Shown here piece after piece: positions 49,284 through 58,009 of a stretch of DNA of 64,000 nucleotides. Made by a program: the position numbers and the translations under genes. The notes under the pieces were generated by a model that saw only the letters and a list, made by a program, of their open reading frames with translations, had not been told where the DNA came from and did not search any database. Origin of the DNA: Nitrosomonas sp. (GTDB lineage: Bacteria > Pseudomonadota > Gammaproteobacteria > Burkholderiales > Nitrosomonadaceae); the NCBI GenBank assembly GCA_024282035.1, contig JAMWZR010000008.1, positions 29,156 to 93,155 on the forward strand, given 5' to 3'. How positions within the stretch are numbered: position 1 is the first letter of the stretch; each line of letters starts with the position of its first letter.

Positions 49284-50073
49284 TCGGATCGTTAGTGGCA
49301 TTCGGTCGATCGGTCACCGGGTCATCGAGAGTATTTGGCGGCTGGGACTGGCAAGCCGTTTTTTTATGCTGGTGTTACTCAAATCGGGTACAAGTTTTCG
49401 CCGTTTTGGTCTTGTCATCCGCGAATTGTATTACTCCGGCGTATTGTCACTGATCATTATCGTTGTTTCAGGGTTGTTTGTTGGTATGGTACTGGGGTTG
49501 CAAGGCTACGAGACTTTGCAAAAATATGGTTCGGAATCTGCGGTGGGTACGCTGGTAGCCCTGTCACTGGTGCGTGAACTGGGGCCGGTGGTGGCGGCTT
49601 TATTGTTCGCCAGTCGCGCAGGATCGGCGATCACTGCCGAAATCGGTCTGATGAAGGCGACGGAGCAACTGGAAGCCATGGCGTTGATGGCGGTCGATCC
49701 GATCGCTCGGATCGTGGCGCCGCGATTCTGGGCTGGTGTGATTTCCATGCCCTTGCTGGCAGCGATTTTCTCGGTCATGGGGATATATGGCGGACATCTG
49801 GTTACCGTGATTTTCATCGGCGTGGATGAGGGATCCTATTGGTCGCAAATGCAAAGTGCAGTTGACTTTCGTTTCGATATTCTCAATGGCTTCATCAAAA
49901 GCTGCTTTTTTGGCGTCGCAGTGACTGCGATCGCCGTTTTTGAAGGCTATAATGCCCCGCCTACGGCTGAGGGGGTGTCCGGTGCAACGACACGCACTGT
50001 GGTGACATCATCACTGGTCATTTTGGGGCTCGATTTTGTTTTGACCGCTTTCATGTTTAGAGGAGTGAGCTGA
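49276..50073 (+). CDS. mlaE: Phospholipid transport permease MlaE
   Basis: 265-residue inner-membrane permease. The only start that gives the family length is TTG at 49276, with AAGGAG eight bases upstream and an 8-base overlap with mlaF. MlaE-family motifs are ALSLVRELGPVVAALLFASRAGSAITAEI and the MKATEQLEAMALM segment. It is coupled to mlaD by an ATGA-type overlap. Confidence 0.93.
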   Translation: MFNRIVSGIRSIGHRVIESIWRLGLASRFFMLVLLKSGTSFRRFGLVIRELYYSGVLSLIIIVVSGLFVGMVLGLQGYETLQKYGSESAVGTLVALSLVRELGPVVAALLFASRAGSAITAEIGLMKATEQLEAMALMAVDPIARIVAPRFWAGVISMPLLAAIFSVMGIYGGHLVTVIFIGVDEGSYWSQMQSAVDFRFDILNGFIKSCFFGVAVTAIAVFEGYNAPPTAEGVSGATTRTVVTSSLVILGLDFVLTAFMFRGVS

Positions 50074-50534
50074 TGCAGCGGACAGCACTGGATTTTTGGG
50101 TTGGATTGTTTGTGCTTATCGGTATTACTGCTTTGATGATACTGAGTATGAAAGTGGGCAATCTGAGCGTTTACAATACTTCGCAGAACTATGTTCTGAC
50201 AGGTCACTTCGAAAACATCGGCGGATTGAAAGTGCGTGCTCCGGTCAAAAGCGCTGGTGTCGTGGTGGGGCGTGTCACGGATATCCAGTTCAGTACACAG
50301 ACCTACGACGCGGTAGTGACGATGAGTCTGGACAGCCGTTTTCCTTTCCCCAAGGATACTTTTGCCAGCATACTGACAGCGGGTTTGCTGGGTGAACAGT
50401 ATATCGGTCTGGCCGCAGGAGGAGATGAGGTCATGCTGAAGGACGGAGATAAACTCATGAAAACCAACTCTGCCATGGTATTGGAAGAGTTGATTGGACG
50501 CTTCTTGTTCGACAAGGCATCAGAAAGCGATTGA
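50073..50534 (+). CDS. mlaD: Lipid-binding MCE protein MlaD
   Basis: 153-residue protein with one N-terminal membrane helix (about 8-25) and an MCE domain (about 37-115, GGLKVRAPVKSAGVVVGRVTDI), which forms a hexameric periplasmic ring on MlaFE. The ATG overlaps the mlaE stop by one base. Confidence 0.94.
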   Translation: MQRTALDFWVGLFVLIGITALMILSMKVGNLSVYNTSQNYVLTGHFENIGGLKVRAPVKSAGVVVGRVTDIQFSTQTYDAVVTMSLDSRFPFPKDTFASILTAGLLGEQYIGLAAGGDEVMLKDGDKLMKTNSAMVLEELIGRFLFDKASESD

Positions 50535-50615
50535 TGCCTGTTCAATGAGATTTGTTAAATAACTGCCCATTGGTTTAGTATTGCAGACTAGTTGAAAATT
50601 TTTGGTGAGGAAACA

Positions 50616-51236
50616 ATGAAGAAACTGTTCGGAATCTTGTTATTCATATTATCCGTTTTACTGACGGTACCGGCTTGGTCGGCGGACATGGCACCGGATC
50701 GCTTGGTTGATGAGACGGTTAAGGATGTCATGAACATCATCCAGAAGGATGAAGAACTGAAGAATGGTAACAAGGAAAAAATGCTGGATCTGATCGAAAA
50801 CAAGATCCTGCCCCACTTCAATTTTACCCGCATGACGCAATTGGCCATGGGACAGCATTGGGCTGCCGCTGCACCGGAACAGCAGAAAAAGCTGGTCGAT
50901 GAATTCCGCACATTGCTGGTACGGACCTATTCGAACGCGTTGCACACCTATCACGATGAAATCATCAAGGTCAATCCTGTCAAGAATCTGGAGAACAAGA
51001 CTGAAACCACCGTGCGTAGCATCGTGATTCAAGGTAAAGGCAAAGAACCGGTACCGATCGATTACAGCATGGAAAAGAAACAGGATGGCTGGAAAGTTTA
51101 TGATGTAACCGTTGCCGGAGTCAGTCTGGTAACCAACTACCGGGGCACATTCAATAGCCAGGTTCGCAAGGGTGGCGTGGATGGGCTGATCAAGTCTCTA
51201 ACCGATAAGAATAAATCACTCGAAGGCAAGAAATAG
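50616..51236 (+). CDS. mlaC: Periplasmic phospholipid-binding protein MlaC
   Basis: 206-residue periplasmic lipid carrier. The ATG at 50616 follows GGTGAGGAAACA and gives a signal peptide (about 1-22, ending AWSA). The Ttg2D/MlaC fold is supported by the FNFTRMTQLAMG motif and the WKVYDVTVAGVSLVTNYRG segment. It lies 81 bases after mlaD. Confidence 0.93.
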   Translation: MKKLFGILLFILSVLLTVPAWSADMAPDRLVDETVKDVMNIIQKDEELKNGNKEKMLDLIENKILPHFNFTRMTQLAMGQHWAAAAPEQQKKLVDEFRTLLVRTYSNALHTYHDEIIKVNPVKNLENKTETTVRSIVIQGKGKEPVPIDYSMEKKQDGWKVYDVTVAGVSLVTNYRGTFNSQVRKGGVDGLIKSLTDKNKSLEGKK

Positions 51237-51265
51237 TCCTTCCGTCATAGCGACTCCGTTTATTC

Positions 51266-51577
51266 ATGATTCATCGCGAAGGAAACAGGATCATCGTGCA
51301 GGGTAAAGTGACCATTGATACGGTTGCGGAGCTAACCCGTTACGGCATGGCGGTCCTGGATCATCCGCAGTTGCTGGTTGATCTGAATGCGGTCACCGAA
51401 ATGGATTCCACCATCATCAGTATGCTTCTGGAATGGTTGCGTGCCGCCGACCGTCAGGGCAATGCACTGCAGTTTGCCAATTTACCGGCAAGTCTTGAAA
51501 GTTTGATTCAACTCTATGGCGTTGCCGAGCTGATTCCGGTCGTATCGGGCCGTGATGTGCAAGGCAGCGCAGTCTGA
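51266..51577 (+). CDS. mlaB: STAS-domain protein MlaB
   Basis: 103-residue cytoplasmic STAS-domain protein that binds MlaF and controls assembly of the transporter. The phosphorylatable Ser/Thr region reads VTEMDSTIISMLL. It lies 29 bases after mlaC. Confidence 0.88.
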   Translation: MIHREGNRIIVQGKVTIDTVAELTRYGMAVLDHPQLLVDLNAVTEMDSTIISMLLEWLRAADRQGNALQFANLPASLESLIQLYGVAELIPVVSGRDVQGSAV

Positions 51578-51606
51578 TCGCCTTTCCCCCAATTTAACGC
51601 TGCATC

Positions 51607-52524
51607 ATGTTGCCTGCTATCGAAGTCCAGCAAGTACGCAAGTGTTACGGCGCGCTTTGTGCTTTGACCGATATCGATCTAACGATTTATCCCGGTGAAT
51701 TTTTTGCCCTGCTGGGACCAAATGGTGCCGGCAAAACGACGCTGATCAGCATCATTGCCGGACTGGCGTTGGCGGATAGCGGTCAGGTGAAAGTGATGGG
51801 ATTCGATGTCATTCGGCAGTATCAGCAATCGCGGCGCAACCTGGGTGTCGTTCCTCAGGAACTGGTATACGATCCCTTTTTTTCCGTAAGGGAAATTCTC
51901 AAAATTCAATCTGGTTATTATGGCATTTCAGATAATGATGCCTGGATAGATGAAATTCTGGAGCGTCTGGATCTTGCCAGTAAGGCCAACGCCAATATGC
52001 GTTCGCTGTCCGGCGGTATGAAACGCCGCGTATTGGTGGCGCAGGCGCTGGTGCACAAGCCACCCGTGATCATACTCGACGAACCAACTGCGGGCGTGGA
52101 TGTGGAATTGCGTCAAACGTTGTGGGCATTCGTCCGGCAATTGAATCGGGATGGCCATACCATCATACTGACGACACATTATCTGGAAGAAGCCGAGACC
52201 CTGTGCAACCGGGTTGCTGTGTTGAAAGCGGGGAAACTGATAGCGCTCGATACTACAAACAACCTGATCGGCAAGATGACTGATAGCAATGTGTTGCGGC
52301 TCAAACTGGATCCGGATGTTGTGCCGCCTGGTTTGCAAGCGTTGCAAATCAGTCATGTCAATGGTATCGCCGAGTTGCGTATCGAAAATTTTGAGCAGGT
52401 GGAAACCATCATTGCTGTGCTGCGTACTGCCCGGATTCATATTGTCGAGATGCAGTTGCAGCAGCCCGATCTGGAGGATGTATTCGTGCATTTGCTAAGC
52501 AATCACCGCAAGGATGGCGCATGA
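51607..52524 (+). CDS. ABC-2 type transporter ATP-binding protein
   Basis: 305-residue ATPase with Walker A GPNGAGKTTLI, signature LSGGMKRR and Walker B ILDEPTAGVD. It resembles the YadG/NodI/DrrA group. Its stop overlaps the start of the permease gene by 4 bases. Betaproteobacteria often carry this pair in the mla operon; its substrate is unknown. Confidence 0.9.
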   Translation: MLPAIEVQQVRKCYGALCALTDIDLTIYPGEFFALLGPNGAGKTTLISIIAGLALADSGQVKVMGFDVIRQYQQSRRNLGVVPQELVYDPFFSVREILKIQSGYYGISDNDAWIDEILERLDLASKANANMRSLSGGMKRRVLVAQALVHKPPVIILDEPTAGVDVELRQTLWAFVRQLNRDGHTIILTTHYLEEAETLCNRVAVLKAGKLIALDTTNNLIGKMTDSNVLRLKLDPDVVPPGLQALQISHVNGIAELRIENFEQVETIIAVLRTARIHIVEMQLQQPDLEDVFVHLLSNHRKDGA

Positions 52525-53276
52525 CTGGTTTCCTGACGTTATTTTTCAAGGAATTATTGCGCTTCTGGAAGGTTTCCTTTCAGACCGTCGTTGCCCCCAT
52601 GGTATCAACCTTGCTGTATCTGCTGATTTTTTATCATGTGCTGGAAGAGCGCATCGAAATCTATCCTGGCGTAGCGTATACGCTATTCCTGATCCCTGGT
52701 CTGGTGATGATGGCGGTGATTCAGAATGCGTTTGCCAATTCGTCTTCCAGTGTGATTCAGTCGAAGATCAGTGGCAATATCGTGTTCATCCTGTTGTCGC
52801 CGCTATCTTATCGCGCTATTTTTTGTGCCTATGTGTTGGCATCGATCGTTCGTGGGTTGCTGGTTGGCCTGGGTGTATACCTGGTGACCCTGATTTTCTT
52901 TGATGCGCCGCTGCAACTTCCGATATGGGCGTTATTATTTGTCATTCTGGGCAGCGCCATGCTTGGTGCCCTGGGGCTGATTGCGGGGATCTGGTCGGAC
53001 AAGTTCGATCAATTGGCGGCATTTCAAAATTTTATCATTTTGCCCCTGACCTTTTTGTCCGGTGTATTTTATACCGTTCATTCACTGCCGATGGGCTGGC
53101 AGTATCTGTCACATTTCAATCCGTTTTTTTACATGATCGATGGTTTCCGGTATGGTTTTCTGGGTGTATCGGATATTTCACCGTATGTCAGCCTGCTGGT
53201 AGTGACGCTTTGCCTCGCGGTGCTATCCACACTGGCCATTTACATGTTAAAAAGCGGTTACAAGTTAAGAACATAA
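52521..53276 (+). CDS. ABC-2 type transporter permease
   Basis: 251-residue permease with about six membrane helices and the ABC-2 motif FLSGVFYTVHSLPMGWQ before the last helices (YadH type). It is coupled to the ATPase gene by a 4-base overlap and followed 33 bases later by the BolA-like gene. Confidence 0.9.
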   Translation: MTGFLTLFFKELLRFWKVSFQTVVAPMVSTLLYLLIFYHVLEERIEIYPGVAYTLFLIPGLVMMAVIQNAFANSSSSVIQSKISGNIVFILLSPLSYRAIFCAYVLASIVRGLLVGLGVYLVTLIFFDAPLQLPIWALLFVILGSAMLGALGLIAGIWSDKFDQLAAFQNFIILPLTFLSGVFYTVHSLPMGWQYLSHFNPFFYMIDGFRYGFLGVSDISPYVSLLVVTLCLAVLSTLAIYMLKSGYKLRT

Positions 53277-53309
53277 AAAGGTTTTCGTAACGACTCCAAG
53301 GAGAAAGTC

Positions 53310-53552
53310 ATGCTATCAGCAACAACAGTAAAACAGTACATCGAGTCTTCGCTACCCTGCGAGCACGTCCAGGTCGAAGGTGACGACGGACACCATTTCC
53401 ATGCTGTGATCGTCAGTGCTGAATTCAAGGGCAAGAACATGGTGCAGCAGCACCAGCTGGTTTACAAATCGCTGGGTGATCGCATGAAACAGGAGATTCA
53501 TGCGTTATCCATGAAAACGCTGACGCCCGAACAGTGGGCGCAGCATGCCTAG
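53310..53552 (+). CDS. BolA family protein (IbaG/YrbA type)
   Basis: 80-residue BolA-like protein with the family's conserved His (DGHHFHAVIVS) and the KNMVQQHQLVYKSLGDRM segment. IbaG/YrbA-type proteins bind monothiol glutaredoxins and 2Fe-2S clusters. In betaproteobacteria this gene usually closes the mla cluster and is followed by murA, which is absent here. Confidence 0.9.
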   Translation: MLSATTVKQYIESSLPCEHVQVEGDDGHHFHAVIVSAEFKGKNMVQQHQLVYKSLGDRMKQEIHALSMKTLTPEQWAQHA

Positions 53553-53731
53553 GAAATATCTGGGAAAAGGATGAGATGCAAGCCGGATAAGGTAAATGCC
53601 AGTGAAAAATGCAATCGTTTTCCGAATCGTCTCGGGTTTCTTTGACCAGGATAGTGGGTGGAGAGTTGTATGCCTTGAAGGATCAAACTATTCGCTATAA
53701 TCTCAATTTTAGAATTTGATCGGAAATTACT

Positions 53732-54520
53732 TTGTTTAGATTACTGGGCGCCATCGCAGGTTTTTTTGTTCTGGGCATACTGGGTGTATTGCTGGGATTC
53801 ATCGTGGGTAGTTTCATCGACCGTTTCAGGGCATTTGGTCCGGGAGGCATGAATCCTTTCAATACGACACGCCGCAAAACCGTTTTTCTTGAAACGGTCT
53901 TCATTCTGATGGGTAAACTGGCTAAAGTCGACGGACGAGTTTCAGAAAGTGAAGTGTCTCACGTCGAATTGTTTATGCACCGACTGGGCATGAATCCCGA
54001 TCAACGGCTCAGGGCGATCGACCTATTCAAACAAGGTGCGACACAGGATTTCGACATTCACCCACAGATCAATGAATTCCTGATGCTTTGTGGCTATTCC
54101 TCGAACCTAAAGCAGATGCTGCTGGTGTATCTGATCATCATGGGACTGTCCGATGGTCAATTGAATGAAGCTGAGGAAGGTTTGCTGCGCGCGATTGCGG
54201 GACGGCTGGGTTATAACGCGCCGACTTTCGATCAGTTACTTGACATGGTGATGAATCAGACCCACTTTGCGGGTGGGCAGAGTACGTCAACCAATGCGCT
54301 CGAGGATGCCTACAAGGCACTGGGTGTCAGCAAGGACAGTAGCGATCAGGAAGTCAAACGTGCTTACCGTAAGTTGATGAGTCAATATCATCCAGACAAA
54401 TTGATGGGACAGGGCGTTCCGGAAGAAATGATTGCCGTTGCGACTGAGCAAGCCAAGGAAGTCCAGACTGCTTATGATCTGATCAAGAAACACCGCGATC
54501 AGGCGCGTGCTGCTGCTTGA
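53732..54520 (+). CDS. djlA: Membrane-anchored DnaJ-like co-chaperone DjlA (TerB plus J-domain)
   Basis: 262 residues: an N-terminal Gly-rich membrane helix (about 4-27, GAIAGFFVLGILGVLLGFIVG), a TerB-like helical domain (about 48-180) and a C-terminal J-domain (about 192-258) with HPD in YHPDKLMGQG. This is the DjlA layout; DjlA stimulates DnaK at the inner membrane. No ATG or GTG precedes the membrane helix: the frame has TTG at 53732 (or ATT two codons earlier), so a rare start is needed. Confidence 0.9.
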   Translation: MFRLLGAIAGFFVLGILGVLLGFIVGSFIDRFRAFGPGGMNPFNTTRRKTVFLETVFILMGKLAKVDGRVSESEVSHVELFMHRLGMNPDQRLRAIDLFKQGATQDFDIHPQINEFLMLCGYSSNLKQMLLVYLIIMGLSDGQLNEAEEGLLRAIAGRLGYNAPTFDQLLDMVMNQTHFAGGQSTSTNALEDAYKALGVSKDSSDQEVKRAYRKLMSQYHPDKLMGQGVPEEMIAVATEQAKEVQTAYDLIKKHRDQARAAA

Positions 54521-54553
54521 TTTCGCCGTAACTTCAGATTGTTTATTGATCCA

Positions 54554-55162
54554 ATGAAACCCTTGCTTTTTAGTTTTCGCCGCTGCCCATTTGCCATTCG
54601 TGCGCGCCTGGCGATCAGTGTCAGTGGTGTGGAAGTGGAGACGCAGGAAGTTAGCTTGCGTGCCAAACCCAGGGAAATGTTGGAGTGTTCACCCAAAGGA
54701 ACGGTGCCGGTACTGAAATTTGCCGATGGCCGAGTGCTCGAGCAGAGTCTCGATATCATGCGCTGGGCGCTGGCGCAAAATGATCCACAGCACTGGCTGG
54801 ATAACGATGTGGCGATCAATGCTGAAATGCAATCACTGATTCAGCGCAACGATGACTGGTTCAAGCCAAAACTGGATCTGTACAAATACGCCGTGCGCTA
54901 TCCGCAGCATCCTGAATCCCATTACCGGGAACAAGCCGAACCCTTTCTCGCCCAACTGGATGAGCGTCTTAAAAACGATGGCCATTTGCTGGCAGGGCGT
55001 TATACGCTGGCCGATATGGCGATTTTTCCGTTCATCCGGCAATTTAGCAACGTCAATCCAGACTGGTTTTACGCATCCCGTTATCCATTCCTGATTCGCT
55101 GGCTGGATGAGTTACTGCAATCCGAATTGTTTCTCGGTGTGATGCACAAGGAAGCTGACTAA
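54554..55162 (+). CDS. Glutathione S-transferase-like protein
   Basis: 202 residues. The thioredoxin-fold domain (about 1-75) has FRRCPFAIRARLA, with a Cys at the active-site position, and the cis-Pro in TVPVL; VLEQSLDIMRWA is the glutathione-binding Glu-Ser. The helical C-terminal domain (about 85-200) contains AGRYTLADMAIFPFIRQF. I start at ATG 54554, since the TTG five codons upstream is less likely. Substrate unknown. Confidence 0.9.
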   Translation: MKPLLFSFRRCPFAIRARLAISVSGVEVETQEVSLRAKPREMLECSPKGTVPVLKFADGRVLEQSLDIMRWALAQNDPQHWLDNDVAINAEMQSLIQRNDDWFKPKLDLYKYAVRYPQHPESHYREQAEPFLAQLDERLKNDGHLLAGRYTLADMAIFPFIRQFSNVNPDWFYASRYPFLIRWLDELLQSELFLGVMHKEAD

Positions 55163-55183
55163 CAATGTGGTGTATGTGAGATA

Positions 55184-55591
55184 TCAGTCGGAAGTTGTGG
55201 TACGAAGAACATGGCGAGCAATCAGCATCGCGCTCGCAATGCCGCTTACCGCCGCTACTGCGAATAGTGACCAAGCATCGATTGGATATGCAAGATATGC
55301 GGCAACAGCCAATCCCAGCGCCAGAGTGACCCACAGTACCTTATTCTTGTAGCGAGGGGCAATGGCTACGGCAACCAGAATAACTGCCCAAGCCGATAGA
55401 GCAACAAAGACATGCACCAGCACCATGAGCCAGTTCTGAATCTGTTCATTTATACAGAAATTGGAAACCATTTCCTCGGTCGAACAGAAAATCTTTTCTA
55501 CGAATGCATATGTGACCAGACCGAGCATGAAAATAGCAAACCATGCCAGAACGACACCAGGAATCAGAAGGAACCATCGCAAGGTATACAT
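55184..55591 (-). CDS. Small membrane protein of unknown function
   Basis: 135 residues with about four membrane helices (near 6-28, 58-78, 85-103, 108-125) and two cysteines in a loop (FCSTEE, NFCINE). No family is recognised. It is convergent with the glutathione S-transferase gene, 21 bases away. Confidence 0.6.
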   Translation of the reverse strand: MYTLRWFLLIPGVVLAWFAIFMLGLVTYAFVEKIFCSTEEMVSNFCINEQIQNWLMVLVHVFVALSAWAVILVAVAIAPRYKNKVLWVTLALGLAVAAYLAYPIDAWSLFAVAAVSGIASAMLIARHVLRTTTSD

Positions 55592-55696
55592 TTCTGATTC
55601 TCGGTATTCAGGTCACATCACATATCCGCTGTACAAGAGCGGGGCAAAGCTGTACCCCTGCAGATCTGCATTACGTCGCCTGCAGGGTTTTGGGCA

Positions 55697-56284
55697 TCAA
55701 TCAGGAGCGAGATTGAATAGTGCTCGTGTAGCCTCATCGGGAGCGCCTTTGAATGCCAGAGCGGTTACTTCAAGATTACCGGTCGTACTGTATATTTTTG
55801 AGAAGCCTGCCAGTTGCAGGGCCTTTAACAGCGATTTTTGTGTAAAGCCGGTCTTGTGGGCAAAAAATTCTTGTCCACTTCGTTCAATTTCAACGCTGTA
55901 ACCGTACAGTACATCCAAAACCATGATTGGACCTGCACGAGATTGGTACAACACATCATCGATATCCAGTCCCTTCTCAATGGTGATTCGCATTACTTCG
56001 TGAATGTCTGGAACCCGGATATGTGCAAATCCACCGTCCTTGAGCATGTGCAGGAATCCAGAAAGAACTTTCTGGACATCATGTCGGTAGTAGTGTTCAA
56101 GGTTATGTGAACAATAGATTGCGTCAAACTGACCACCCTCAAGGGTAGAAAGATTCCGTGCATCGCAAACAATGTCGGGTGAACCTTTTGGATCAATATC
56201 GAGGAGTAAGTGTTCAAATTCTGCATATGGAGGGGGAAGGGGAATTGCCTTGTTGTTGCCACCTACGTTTAGAACTTTTTTCAT
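55697..56284 (-). CDS. Class I SAM-dependent methyltransferase
   Basis: 195 residues from the ATG at 56284 (GAGGTCTGGAA ahead of it). SAM-binding residues are in VLNVGGNNKAIPLP, LLLDIDPKGSPDIV and AIYCSHNLEHYYRHDV, a methyltransferase-11 type pattern often used on glycans or small molecules. The substrate is unknown. It lies in a sparse region and shares an upstream motif (CGTAATAT-ATAAGACATT) with the GIY-YIG gene at 56943-57518. Confidence 0.8.
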   Translation of the reverse strand: MKKVLNVGGNNKAIPLPPPYAEFEHLLLDIDPKGSPDIVCDARNLSTLEGGQFDAIYCSHNLEHYYRHDVQKVLSGFLHMLKDGGFAHIRVPDIHEVMRITIEKGLDIDDVLYQSRAGPIMVLDVLYGYSVEIERSGQEFFAHKTGFTQKSLLKALQLAGFSKIYSTTGNLEVTALAFKGAPDEATRALFNLAPD

Positions 56285-56942
56285 TTCCAGACCTCGTTGG
56301 TAAACTTTGCGTAATATATAAGACATTTATGCCATAAGTAAATACGAACACGTTATCAACTTGGAATTTGCTCAATTAAGTCTGTGATTTGTGAAAAATA
56401 TGATACATGTACTGCAAAAAAACTTATATTTCATGGATTAAATTGCTATGTGGTTTTCAATGACAAGCATTTTTGGGTTGAAAGTAGTGTGGTTGTATTG
56501 AAGTGTTTTTTCCTGTCGAGTTGATTTTTATGCTGAGAAGTTCTGGTGCCGGGGTTGCGTTGGGTGAGTCGTTCCAAGCGACAGCAGTCATGGGTTTTTC
56601 TTCCCACTTTTCTTGAACCTGGGGAGTGGTATCTCAGACCAGATTGAATGATCGTCATAGTGTGGACTGTATTCCAGCAGTTTTACTGTACTTCCGCTAA
56701 TTTTTTTCGGATCTGGATCATGTCTCGAAAATGGAACGGAACCATACTCCGGCAATATCCTCCAAATAATCTCTCGATTATTTCTTGTTCAAGCTCGGAT
56801 ATTGGCGTTCACTGTGAGTCGTGATGTTGTGTGTGTAACACTAAATTGAAGGTAGAACGGAACATACGCAGTGTGCATAGTAGTTTGCTGTGGGGTACAA
56901 AATACTTCACCGTAAACTGTACCATCGATCTCTTGTGGCGAT
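56285..56942. other. Gene-poor region between methyltransferase and GIY-YIG genes (658 bases)
   Basis: Holds the methyltransferase promoter side, including CGTAATATATAAGACATT (56310-56327). A 70-codon minus-strand frame (56446-56658) encodes a very basic, featureless peptide and is not supported as a gene. The composition looks unlike the neighbouring housekeeping genes and may be decayed sequence. Confidence 0.35.
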
Positions 56943-57518
56943 TTAGGTAATTGCTTTGTGTTGGTTGGTATCAGGAATCCTGATAACTTTTCCTTCGCGT
57001 ATGAGTAGACCTAATACGCTGTAGGAAAGATAGTCTTTTTGTTTTCCACGATAATCACTACGCAGACCCAACAGACTTGCTGCATCCGAGTTTGTGATGC
57101 CATCGGGGTTAGCTCTGGTCAATTCTAGTATTGCCATCTTGATTAGATCAAGGCCAAGCTGAGCACGCTCAACAGACCCTTGGGGTACCACGACGCACTT
57201 ACGTGATTTACCGCCGAGACCGCTTGGCACAACTGAGTTTGTAAGCACGCCACCGGTTTCAATGGTTCCAAATGCGGAAATCAATTCTGCTTCCAAACGA
57301 AGTGCCTGAGCTTCCGTAAGATCTTCAACCAGAATGTCCACCATAGGAATGGAGCCAGCAGTAATGATTTCTTTGATCCTAGCGTACTTTTTTGTTGCAT
57401 CAGGCTTAATGAGGTGATCAAAAGCCCTGCTACCAGTGCCTTTTCCAATATAAAAAGGCTTGGCTGGTGAAGTACGTGGGTCTTTCAACGCGTATACGTA
57501 GAAGAAGTTGGTGGCCAT
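56943..57518 (-). CDS. GIY-YIG domain protein with C-terminal winged-helix-like region
   Basis: 191 residues. The N-terminal domain (about 5-95) has the GIY-YIG pattern in FFYVYALKDP and KPFYIGKGTGSRAFDHL, with a downstream Glu in LEAELISAFGTIE, as in the LEM-3-like branch. The C-terminal part (about 120-185) looks like a small winged helix (GITNSDAASLLGLRSD, YSVLGLLIREGKVIR). A nuclease role is plausible from the family; biological function is unknown. It has no operon partner. Confidence 0.75.
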   Translation of the reverse strand: MATNFFYVYALKDPRTSPAKPFYIGKGTGSRAFDHLIKPDATKKYARIKEIITAGSIPMVDILVEDLTEAQALRLEAELISAFGTIETGGVLTNSVVPSGLGGKSRKCVVVPQGSVERAQLGLDLIKMAILELTRANPDGITNSDAASLLGLRSDYRGKQKDYLSYSVLGLLIREGKVIRIPDTNQHKAIT

Positions 57519-58009
57519 ATATTCAGAGGCCTAACGTAATATAAGACATTCTGCTTAATTATCCTGTTAATGATGTCGTATAATTGCAGCAAATCCAGAT
57601 TATCGTCATGTTTTATAACATTAATTGATAAGTCATATAAGACGATTGTTGTAAGTAAATAGGCCTATGTCATTCGCTAACAAAATTGCTCGGCCAAATT
57701 TGTGGGAAAATAAAATGCAAAGCAAGCTAAAACCCAATGCGCATGGATTAAACACGATATTATTTTTCAAGGCAAGCGACATTCGGTTGAGATGGGTGTA
57801 ACTGATGTTGAGTAAAAATGGTCTCATTTGGCCAAAGAACAGTACGTTCCGTATGCATCCAGTTTTAAGGTATAAATTGAATTAAAACATCAAGTTTTGC
57901 GTATCAATATTAAATCTCTGCATATTTCAAGTTTGCGTTATAAAGTTATTGTCAGTCTCCAAGATCATTTGTAAAAATCGATCACAATTGATCTGATACC
58001 AATATTTCC
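57519..58009. other. AT-rich intergenic region before hrpA (491 bases)
   Basis: Contains the GIY-YIG gene's upstream side with CGTAATATAAGACATT (57535-57550) and a further ATATAAGAC (about 57635-57643). No coding frame or RNA gene is supported. It must also hold the hrpA promoter. Confidence 0.35.

Noticed and set aside
51928-52491. 187-codon minus-strand frame inside the ABC-2 ATPase
   Set aside because: Mirror of the ATPase signature and Walker B region, hence a shadow.
56446-56658. 70-codon basic minus-strand frame between the methyltransferase and GIY-YIG genes
   Set aside because: Composition is unlike a protein, and there is no ribosome site or recognisable motif; perhaps decayed DNA.
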